From Pyropia yezoensis (Eukaryota; Rhodophyta; Bangiophyceae; Bangiales; Bangiaceae), in NCBI GenBank assembly GCA_009829735.1, contig CM020618.1, positions 27,504,894 through 27,568,893 of the forward strand: DNA of 64,000 nt, in the 5' to 3' direction. Shown one piece after another: positions 30,701-38,732 of this stretch. The notes beneath the pieces are model-generated. The model was not told the DNA's origin. It saw only the letters and a list, made by a program, of their open reading frames with translations, and searched no databases. The translations under genes and the position numbers were made by a program. Numbering within the stretch: position 1 is the first letter of the stretch; every line of letters begins with the position of its first letter.

Positions 30701-31151
30701 GGAACGCGAACACACCGTCCACATTGTCGCCAGTGTACCCCAGCGTCTGGGCAAGGCTCAAGAACGCCCCGTTCGTCGGCGCAAACACCGTCAGCGACGC
30801 AGACTCATCATCGAGCGTCTCCACCAGGCTGGCCGTCTGCAGCGCCGTCAGCAGTACCGAGAAGTCGTCGTTGCCAGTCACAATGTCCGCAATCGTCTGC
30901 GGCGCCGGGGCGGCCGTCGCAGTCACCACAGGCGCAGGCGCCGGACGCTTGGTCTTCGTAGGCTTCTTGGGCCTCTTGGTTGGAGTCGCCATGCGAGGGC
31001 CATACGCGTCATGCTGGGCGGTGCCCGAACCCGCCGCGGGTATATAGTACCGGGGAGCGACATTGTTGGCATCAGCAGAAGTCGCAGACAGCACCACCGC
31101 AGAGGCTGTCGCTACGGCAACCGCCGCGAGCGCCAGCAAACGGGGAGCCAT
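27777..31151 (-). CDS. Secreted protein with five near-identical fasciclin (FAS1) domains
   Basis: The ATG at 31151 opens a signal peptide (MAPRLLALAAVAVATASA..., cleavage likely after SADA). Five FAS1 domains follow, each with TVFAPTNGAF (H1-type) and NGVIHVITGVLLP (H2-type), separated by Pro/Ala/Thr-rich linkers. The tail is Arg/Gly/Tyr-rich and ends YGY-TAG; there is no hydrophobic GPI signal. FAS1 proteins are extracellular adhesion or wall-associated proteins. The repeat unit is exactly 205 codons (615 bp). The frame is open further upstream to 31427, but that part lacks signal-peptide character. It is convergent with the transporter gene. Confidence 0.88.
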   Translation of the reverse strand: MAPRLLALAAVAVATASAVVLSATSADANNVAPRYYIPAAGSGTAQHDAYGPRMATPTKRPKKPTKTKRPAPAPVVTATAAPAPQTIADIVTGNDDFSVLLTALQTASLVETLDDESASLTVFAPTNGAFLSLAQTLGYTGDNVDGVFAFLVEALTGLSNGGNPVPLLTSVLRFHVVGSTVSSTELVSTGFFEPLEGPAVVLADDGRTLYDFAPGVADPMLVVDRLDIQASNGVIHVITGVLLPVPVLSPAPVATATAVPALPTEPAVPEVTEAPAPAPVVAATAAPAPQTIADIVAGNDDFSVLLTALQAASLVETLDDESASLTVFAPTNGAFLSLAQTLGYTGDNVDGVFAFLVEALTGLSNGGNPVPLLTSVLRFHVVGSTVSSTELVSTGFFEPLEGPAVVLADDGRTLYDFAPGVADPMLVVDRLDIQASNGVIHVITGVLLPVPVLSPAPVATATAVPALPTEPAVPEVTEAPAPAPVVTATAAPVLQTIADIVAGNDDFSVLLTALQTASLVETLDDESASLTVFAPTNGAFLSLAQTLGYTGDNVDGVFAFLVEALTGLSNGGNPVPLLTSVLRFHVVGSTVSSTELVSTGFFEPLEGPAVVLADDGRTLYDFASGVADPMLVVDRLDIQASNGVIHVITGVLLPVPVLSPAPVATATAVPALPTEPAVPEVTEAPAPAPVVAATAAPAPQTIADIVAGNDDFSVLLTALQAASLVETLDDESASLTVFAPTNGAFLSLAQTLGYTGDNVDGVFAFLVEALTGLSNGGNPVPLLTSVLRFHVVGSTVSSTELVSTGFFEPLEGPAVVLADDGRTLYDFAPGVADPMLVVDRLDIQASNGVIHVITGVLLPVPVLSPAPVATATAVPALPTEPAVPEVTEAPAPAPVVTATAAPVLQTIADIVAGNDDFSVLLTALQTASLVETLDDESASLTVFAPTNGAFLSLAQTLGYTGDNVDGVFAFLVEALTGLSNGGNPVPLLTSVLRFHVVGSTVSSTELVSTGFFEPLEGPAVVLADDGRTLYDFAPGVADPMLVVDRLDIQASNGVIHVITGVLLPVPVLSPAPVVTAAPVQTMTPVAPTRPPRYSRPHGGNGGRNRGYGGHDGERSRRYRDVYGY
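28009..30930. repeat. 615-bp coding tandem repeat with a 1230-bp higher-order unit
   Basis: Unit borders fall at 28009, 28624, 29239, 29854 and 30469. Units at 28009 and 29239 share one variant set (aaaacaggcg linker, Thr in LQTASLVE). Units at 28624 and 29854 share another (ggcgccgggg, Ala in LQAASLVE). The two 1230-bp dimers differ by eye by about one base (near 29282). The unit nearest the N-terminus is a mosaic of both types. Confidence 0.9.
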
Positions 31152-32990
31152 GGCGAGAGACAATGCACCCACCAGAAGCGGGAAGGGGTGGAGAGGACGG
31201 TGAGAAAGGTAGGTGGAAAATGGATGCAGCTTCACCTGGTCGGTGGGTGAGTGCGTGTGGGGATGGGCTGCTGCTTCTCTCCATATCGCGGTGGCTCGGT
31301 GGCGCCCTCTTATACCCGCGTCACTTGAGCGATCGCCATCGAGAAGGTCCCCCCTCTGTCCGCATCCCCCCCGCCATTGAGCAGCGCCCACCTCGAGCCG
31401 CGCCCTCCACAGCTGCGCGCCATCCACAACTCGGCGGCACGCGCCCCCACCCGCTCATTCCCCCTGCCACGGACAGAACCATGGGGAGCCACCCCACCGC
31501 CGCCCCTCCAACAGCCACAACCGCCCAAGCACGGTTGTTTGCTCGCGCGCCCGCGCATGCCGGCCCGTCACTGCCACCAACACAGCTGCAGCCGCCGCCG
31601 CCGCCGCAGGTGCCGCCTCAGCTACACGACCTGCGAGCGCACACGTGTCGACGCGGCTGCCACCACCCACCGCCGTCGCCACCTCGGAGGCAGGCGTGGC
31701 CGTCGCGGGCGGGGCGCGACCCGTTCCGAGGGCACCCCCCCACCAGCCCGGCGTACAGCCGCACAGCCGCAGGCGGCGGCGCTCCCGGCGTCGTGCAACC
31801 AGCAAAGGACGTCCGTGCGACCAGTGCTGGGCTCCACCGCTCCGCCGCATGGCGTCACAGCCGCATTGGGCAGCCAACTGCCACGCCGCCCAAACGACGA
31901 CAGGCACGGCAGGGCAAGGCTGGTTCCCTCACGCACGCACCGCAACAGCGGCGATGGTCGTCGTCGGAGAACACAAACCGGTTGCTGCTTTCGCGGGGGC
32001 GGCCGCTGGCAGTGCCCACCGTGACGAGTCAGGCATCCATGGGAAGCACCGACCACCGCCTGCGAGATCCTCTACCCATGGATGTGTCTGTCGGACAAGG
32101 ACAACAGCCATCCCGCGAGGACGCAGTGCGAGCGCTTCGTTGGTGGTCGAGCCCCTCCTCGAGCCCATGTGAGCAACTACATACTGTCTACACGTGAGCA
32201 GGAGTACTGAACCAACGTGTCACCTCCCCAAGCATCGTATTGGTCAAACCAGAGTATTCAACAGCTTGACAGACCCGTCGCATCCACTTACAAGGATAAG
32301 AGTGTGTCAACTAATTGTGGGAAGTATCTATGAATGGAGCCCTCTTCCTCAACTTGTGGGAAGACGACGACGCTTCAGTACGGTCAATTATTATGTAAGT
32401 TCCCATCAAAGTCGCAGAGCTTTCACGAGAGACGGGGTGGGCAGTCGGAGGCTGGGCTCGGCAACTGGCGGAGGGTGGGCAGAGGCCACGCCCCGCGACT
32501 GCCTCGCAGATCGAGGGGCACGCGGGGGGTCCTTAGCCACGTGCTGCTTGTGTAGAAAGGGTGTGCATGCGAGGGCCAGAGTGAGAGGGCATCCCCACGG
32601 GCTGCAGGGGTGCTGCCTCTCCTCCCCTCACCGCCCAATCGCCGTCAGAGGGCACCAGGTCACGGCTGGGCGCGCGGCGCCAGCCGACCTCCCCGCCTCA
32701 TCCGTTAGCCTTGCCAGCGACCATTCCGCGGGCGACGCGGCTGACCCCGTGGCTTGTCGCATGCTGTATCGCTGTGACTTGCCCTCCCCTTATAACAGAG
32801 CGTCGCCGCGACCGCGGTAGTGCCCGATGTCACAGGCAGACCCCAGCACTCTATTAGTGCCGCCCCACCATTGCCAGCTCCGACAACGGCGGGTCATCGA
32901 CGCGGGCCTTCGTCCGAACCACTCCCCAACAGCTTCGTTGCCCCCTCACTCGCTCCACTCTCGTCGCCACGTGAGCACCACGCAGCTACT
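31152..32990. other. Intergenic region between fasciclin and Ala-rich genes
   Basis: The region holds upstream sequence of the fasciclin gene and about 1.5 kb without a recognisable product. Open frames occur on both strands but consist of Arg/Pro/His-rich composition typical of GC-driven shadows. A lower-GC patch lies near 32190-32420. Confidence 0.35.
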
Positions 32991-33944
32991 ATGGCCTCCC
33001 GTATCCTTGCTTATTGTGCCCCTGTTGGATCCCGCCCGGCTGTCACCGTCTTTGCTGGACAGCGCGGCGTTGGCAGAGCTGCCACTGCCCGCGGCGTCGT
33101 CGGCCGCCGTCCAGTCTCTGGGACTGCGTACCACTGCAAGGCCCGCAGCAGTGGGCGACACCCGCTGACCATGACTGTCTGGATGGTCTATGTGGCGGCA
33201 AGCCGCACACCCCCTTCGGCGGCGCCAGCAGTGATTGCCGCAGGGGTGGCGGTGGTGGCTGCCATCGTCGCAGTCGACGCGGCGCTGACCGCTGCGGCGT
33301 CGGTCGAGGCCGCCCGCCCCTCACCGTCGGGAGGATTTTCGTCGACGGCGGCAGCCGCCAACGCCGTCCACGTTGGGGCCACCGTCGTCGCCGCCACTCA
33401 GCGCGCGTTGGTCGACCTGGATGCCGCCGCCGCCGCCATCGCGACCGCCGCTAAGGGCGTTGCGGCCGATGGCGCTCACGCACGCGCCGCTTCGAAGGCC
33501 GCAAAAGCCGACGCGGCCACCTGGCTCGAGCGGACAGTCGCGGCGTTGGCGGACGACCAAGACGCTGCCGCGCGGGCGGCGCTGGGTATGGCGCACGCGG
33601 CCGACGCGGCGGCGGCCGCAACAAGCGCCGCTGCCGCCGACGCGGCGGCGACCGTCAACCGGCTGGCCGCATCGGGCCGCTACATGGCCTGCCGCCGTCG
33701 GGAGGTGGTGGGACTCACTGCCCGTGCTACAGCAGCGACTACTCGCTTGGCGAGCATGCAGGCGATAGCCCGCGGGGAGGCGGCGGCTGACGCGGCCGAG
33801 GCGGCTGCCGACGACGCCATCGATGCCCTCGAGGGGGCAGCCAGGGCTGAGACGGCGGCGGGACTGGCCGCTCGCCTCGACGCGCTTCGCGCGGACGCGG
33901 CAGTGGAGGAGGAGCTGAAGCGTCTGCGCAACCGGCAGCAGTAG
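32991..33944 (+). CDS. Ala-rich helical protein with a possible N-terminal targeting peptide
   Basis: From ATG 32991 the protein starts MASRILAYCAPVGSRP, basic and Ser/Ala-rich like an organelle transit peptide. A hydrophobic stretch (about 33225-33300, AVIAAGVAVVAAIVAVDAAL) and about 200 residues of Ala-rich amphipathic helix follow, ending EEELKRLRNRQQ before TAG at 33942. I recognise no family. The composition suggests a coiled coil. The same frame stays open beyond the TAG for about 95 further codons (RQGKTVVAQGG, SDERKRRLEAAVEQ), which is noted in Part 2. Confidence 0.5.
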   Translation: MASRILAYCAPVGSRPAVTVFAGQRGVGRAATARGVVGRRPVSGTAYHCKARSSGRHPLTMTVWMVYVAASRTPPSAAPAVIAAGVAVVAAIVAVDAALTAAASVEAARPSPSGGFSSTAAAANAVHVGATVVAATQRALVDLDAAAAAIATAAKGVAADGAHARAASKAAKADAATWLERTVAALADDQDAAARAALGMAHAADAAAAATSAAAADAAATVNRLAASGRYMACRRREVVGLTARATAATTRLASMQAIARGEAAADAAEAAADDAIDALEGAARAETAAGLAARLDALRADAAVEEELKRLRNRQQ

Positions 33945-34679
33945 AACCGGCAGTCGCGCTGCCGCCGGCAGGGCAAAACAGTGGTCGCCCAGGGGGGTTG
34001 CCAAGAATCCGTGACGAGCAGCGACGAGCGCAAGAGGCGTCTGGAGGCAGCGGTGGAACAAACCTGGGGTCGCGACAAACGAGAGGATGAGGGCCCACGG
34101 GAGTGGATAGAGGTGAGCGCGCCAAGGGTATGTGTTGAGGTCAAGGCGCTGCGGGTTCGTGAGGGGGTGAACGCGCCGCAGGTCTGTGGGAGGGTGCGGA
34201 TGTCGTGGGGTGTGCTCTGCCTCACCTGTTAGAGATTCTTGGGGGCCTCCCAAGCACTGGCTCTCGTTGTCGTGTTGGTCTTCATGTCCCTGGCGCGAAA
34301 ATGTGGATGGCCCAACGGGGCTCAGTCGACTCTTCCCGCGCCAAATCCTGCACATTCCATCAACGTTTCCAGGGGCGACGTTCGGTCGCACCGCCTTTCC
34401 CACGCCTGTCACGATGGCCCGGATCAGGAATGACCACCGCTGGTTCACAGGGTGCTCCGGATGCGTGCTTGTCTGGCGACCAACGTTGGTGGTCGTGGAG
34501 CGTGCAGCTCATGTAAAGGTGCTCTTTGCAAGCGTCCCGCCTGTATTTATCGCCTCTCTTCTTCGTCAGTTGGTTACCCGCCACCGGCTCGTCAACCACT
34601 CGCGGCCCGCCTGTCCGACGGACGCTTGCTCCCTCCCCCCTGTCCCCGGCCACCCGGCTCTCTGTTACTCGACACCCTT

Positions 34680-34697
34680 CCCCCCCCCCCCCCCCCC
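34680..34697. repeat. Poly-C run (18 C)
   Basis: This is a homopolymer in the 5' flank of the small gene at 34763. The length in any assembly is uncertain. Confidence 0.8.
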
Positions 34698-34762
34698 TCT
34701 CCCTGTCGAGCCCCCCTGTCCTACTGAGGGAGGGTGGCTCCGCCGCCAGCCCCGGCCTGACC

Positions 34763-35107
34763 ATGCAGTCCTCCCTGGACGGGTTTGTGCGCAAGTCGCC
34801 AGGCAGCGGTGTCAAACGCCGACGCGCCGACGCGCCGACCACCGTCGAGGCTTCTTCCCCCGTGTCAGCCGAGGGGGCGGCGGCCGCCATCCCGTCCACC
34901 CCGGCGGCGACGGCGGCGGCGGCGACCGCCACCCCGTCTACCCCGGCGGCGACGGCGGCCGAGACCCCGCTGCCCGTCGACGCCGCGACGCTTGCACGGA
35001 TTGAGGCTAACCGGGCGGCGGCGATGGTCAAGCTGGCTGCCAAGCGCGCCCGCCTGGCTGGAGGCCCCAAAATGCCGATCTTGGGCCTTGACTGCGTATT
35101 GAGGTAG
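34763..35107 (+). CDS. Small protein with PIP-box-like N-terminus and RPA-binding-like helix
   Basis: The 114-residue frame begins MQSSLDGFVRKSPG, in which QSSLDGFV resembles a PCNA-interacting box (Q-x-x-L-x-x-F-x; the second aromatic is Val). A Thr/Ala/Pro linker leads to LARIEANRAAAMVKLAAKR, a helix like the RPA32-binding motif of XPA, UNG or SMARCAL1-type proteins (RIExNR...AL). This pair of motifs would suit a DNA-repair or replication accessory factor. Both motifs are short, so the assignment is tentative. After the TAG at 35105 the frame remains open and protein-like to TGA at 35270-35272, so the gene may be longer or spliced. Confidence 0.45.
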   Translation: MQSSLDGFVRKSPGSGVKRRRADAPTTVEASSPVSAEGAAAAIPSTPAATAAAATATPSTPAATAAETPLPVDAATLARIEANRAAAMVKLAAKRARLAGGPKMPILGLDCVLR

Positions 35108-35531
35108 TTTTCTAACCCCAGCATTCCCTCGGCCGAGCGCGCGTTCGATGACGTTCAAACCTTCAAATGGCAGGCACCCAAACAGGACGCGAACGTGGGG
35201 AGCCCTCCTAGATCGGCTCGACGCATTCTGGCCAGCCTGGAAACTGGCTTTCTGATTGGCTGCTAATGTTGACTGACTGCGTTGGCAACAACTGCGTGAA
35301 ATTGGGCGCAAGCGGATTCTGGCGGGAGACCTGTGGATTTGACCTGGTCACACATCGCTTTGAATGCGTGCCGTGTCCGAGTCGGGCTGCACTTCGGTCG
35401 CCGATTGAGTCGACACGCAGCTGCCATGGTGCTGTGTCTTGCCCGCGTACCGCTGCTCCGCCTCCCCTGTTCGCGCCTTTGGTGCGTGCCCTGCATATGT
35501 TCCATGTGGCCGTTCACGCCCCAAGCAGAGC

Positions 35532-37529
35532 ATGTCTACACCGCTTCCTGGCGTCGCGGCCGCCGCGGCAGTTGCCGCCGCGCAGGCAGCAGCGGCAGCG
35601 GCCGCTAGCCTGCGTGCCCGTCATGAAGTGGAGCTGCGGACGTCCATCGCTGCCACACGGGCGGCATGGGTGGAGGAGACGAGGGGAGCCACTCCAATGC
35701 TCGCACGCAACCCGTACCTCGCCGCTGTACCGCAGGACATCCTAGAGCACCCGGACACCGACATCGATATGCTGAAGGGGTACTGCCACGAGCGCGGCAT
35801 CACGTATGGGGAGCGCCCGTCGCTGCAAGTATTGCGGGCTAAACTCATGGCGTCCAATGCGGATGTGCAGACGGTGTGGAGCTTGCGCATGACCACGCTG
35901 GCGGCAGCGGCGTTGACGGAGAAGCCCGAAGGGTAGAGTCATCTGGCGCAGTTTCAAGCTGCCATCTACCACCAACCCTCTGTAGCGGCAGACGGTCCCG
36001 TCGGTATTGTAGTGGCCGGTGAGACCCCAGCCGCCGCTGTTCCAGAGGTACCGCACATGGCTGAGGGAGGTCGAAGTAAAGGTACGCTTCTTTCATCTTT
36101 TACGACCTCGTGCCAGCCGGCACGGTCGCAGTTCCGCCGCCCTCCTGCCGCTACCGTTCCTTTGCTGGATTCCGATGCGCGTCCGCCGCCGGTTGACTCT
36201 CCTGCCGAGGCTTCTGTTCTGCTTTTTGGCACACCGGAACGCACATCTATGGCATCTGGCCGCGCTGTACCATCCCCCGCTGACGGGGATGGTACAGGCT
36301 CTCGCGAGTCAGACCAGCTTTACCTACAGTACTGCCGGGCCAAGCGGGCTGAGGAAGCTCGTGACCTGGGGGCGCAGCGGAACGCGCAGCACTCGGAGCT
36401 GAAGGGCATGCTCATGTCGCTTGGCCAGTCCATGGCCAACGTGACAGGCGTGGTCCAAGCACACGCTTCGTCAGCAACTGTGGCGGCGCAGCGGCACTTG
36501 GATGGACTGGTGTCCATCTCGCACCAGCAAGCCGCTTTGCGGACTGCGTTGGATAGTCAAGGTTCGACTCTGGGTGCTTTGAGACCAGCGAAGCGTCTGA
36601 AGACATTGGGGACAGCCGCCACTCTGTCGAGGCCACTCGCTGGACCAACAGCTCATAGTGCGAGCGAGGCTGGTCACGCCACTGTGGCAAAACCTAGGAC
36701 TGCGCTGCCCGACATGCTCTTCACGGCTACGATGGAGGCTGAGCTGATGGAAGCTCGCATGGCGTCATCCCCACTGGCCATCCAGCTGCAGCGCATTGTG
36801 CGGTTGACTCATGTATCGCCGGGGAAGCCGGGCGTGTTTGGCTCGTACGTGGTCTACGGTCTATACGAGTGCGCTGGGCGCGAAGCTGTGGAGGACCCAG
36901 CAGTTGGTGCACCGGCGCTCATGGTCAACAAAGAGAAGCAGGGGCGTATGAAGAACATCATTGCGAACAAGGCAGACATCTACCTGCGGCACCTGTTCTG
37001 GCCACACACCGTTCTTCCCGAGATCTTTGAGACTCCAGCGGAGGTAGCCACGTACTAAAAGATGGAGGAGTTCACCATGACGAACTAGCGCTGCGACCGG
37101 CTGCTATCAGCGCTCTAACTCGAGGCACACAAGGCGAAGTACCCACTCGACCACGCTGTTCTCAGCCCGGCAAAGGCACGCATGAGTATGCTCCGAGACC
37201 TCCTGGCTTCGTTATCTGCCGACCATGGCTACGAGAGCAGCGTGGACGTCATGCTCACGACCCCTTCCTCTGCGTCGCGGCTCTCTGAGGCTTCAAGAAG
37301 GATTGGACCACGCTACCACTCAAAGCCGTCTGCAGCAGCCCCCTCGCAGCTCGACTCAAATGCCCAGCCAGCCGCAGCTGCTGTCCCCGTCCCCTCTGTG
37401 GTGCCCTCCCCGGAAGAACAATAAAAGACATTGATGAAACAGCAAGTCGCGATTGCACGGCAGCAGAAAGCGCATCCAACGAAGCCGGCTGAGGATTACA
37501 GCAGAGAGTGTGTTAGGCGTCAGCACTGA
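35532..37529 (+). CDS. Unknown accessory protein, one frame interrupted only by TAG/TAA
   Basis: One frame runs from ATG 35532 (MSTPLPGVAAAA) to TGA 37527-37529 and is broken only by TAG 35934, TAA 37056, TAG 37086, TAA 37116 and TAA 37422. The N-terminal part has an Ala/Gln helix and a block (DMLKGYCHERGITYGERPSL) reminiscent of a small DNA-binding helix pair such as SAP. The middle has a helical region (QHSELKGMLMSLGQSMANV) and a compact segment (PGKPGVFGSYVVYGLYECAG, KNIIANKADIYLRHLFWP). The end is Gln/Lys-rich (MKQQVAIARQQKAHP). It lies upstream of the tyrosine recombinase and may belong to the same mobile element. Function is unknown. Confidence 0.45.
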
Positions 37530-38732
37530 CGCGGTTCGTTCTCAATCCTGTGCGTTTGCCATCGCAGTCGCTCACCACAGAGACATTCGCGAACAGGAGA
37601 CGTACAGCGCGGGGTGGGCGTGCCCGATGCGGCCCGTTCGCTTCTCTATCGCTGCAGTCACGTCCGCGGAACAGGATAAGCAAGCATGTGGCTGACTGTT
37701 CAATGACATTAAGGCTGAACGTCCCCGTGCGCGCAACGTGTCTGAACAACCTTCAAGCGGTCAGCCGCGGCTCCCCCATCACGTCGTCATGCACGAGCAA
37801 CGCTCGGACGTCCCAAGAGCGCTGTCGCATGTGTGTCTCTTGTCATATGGTTCGGGTCATTCGGTTCACATCAAACCGCTGTCGTTTTCGCTGTTGCGCG
37901 CTTGCGACTTTGGCATACGCGACCGACTTCAACCCGGCTCTGTCGTCATCGCTGCTCACCTGACCACCTTAGGCGTTTGAGTCGCGCCTTCTCCACCTGG
38001 CAACAAGATCAAGACGCTTGATCAGGCTACGAGAGTATTGCCGATAGCGCCTCGTGGAAGAGTCGCGACTGGAGCTGCATCAGTCCCCCTGCTAAGGAGT
38101 TCGTCACATGAAATCCGGCCACCAAGAGCACTTGGTCGTCAGGCCACATCATTCCGTAGCGCGTCAAGTACCTTCTGCTGATCAACACCCCGCTTTGTTC
38201 CTCAACACCTGGGCTGGTTGATGCGGTGCAGCCACCCACCCCGCCCCCGTCTTCAGTGTCCTTGCCCGCGTGTGTGCACCTGTCACGTCCCCGCCTTGCC
38301 GCACGCCGCCCCTCTTGCCTCTTGCGTGTCTGCACCTGTCCCTGCCTCTCCCCGCTCTTCGCGAGCGCTTCGAAGAGACGCGTCAGTGTGTTCGTTTTGA
38401 AGGACGACCACAGCCGCTGCACCTGCGCGGCAGACGACCACTCGGCTGCCGCTGTGTTCTTGCTCCGTTGACTCCGTCGGTGGCTCCTGGTGACTGGCCG
38501 CTGCTTGCACGAATCCTCACCTCTCCCCGCTACCCGCCTCGGTCCTCAAGTCCTGGCCCCCTCCTCCCCTCACTCGTCTTGTTCCAAGACTGCCACGCCC
38601 CCCTCCTCTCCTACTCGCGTCCTTCCACAACTTTCACTCCGTCAGCTTGCAGCTGCTCGCCTCCTTCCACAACTGCAACCCCCCCACACCACTCCGTCTT
38701 CTCCCTCCCTCGTTTTCAAGGTACGCGTCATC
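37530..38732. other. Region upstream of the recombinase gene; nothing assigned
   Basis: About 1.2 kb of mixed composition. Short frames on both strands have no recognisable content. A C/T-rich stretch (38500-38725) precedes the recombinase ATG and ends ttttcaag|gtacgcg, which might be a splice junction. Confidence 0.35.

Noticed and set aside
27822..31250. A 1142-codon open frame on the plus strand across the fasciclin gene, and repeated 204-codon frames in another phase
   Set aside because: They are exact shadows of the fasciclin repeats. Composition is His/Arg/Gln-rich or Ser/Thr-rich without domains, whereas the minus strand has a signal peptide and five FAS1 domains.
34186..35004. A 272-codon plus-strand frame upstream of and overlapping the 34763 gene
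   Set aside because: It runs through the poly-C tract and is Cys/Pro/Arg-rich without motifs. The overlapping frame with the PIP-like and RPA-like motifs is more convincing.
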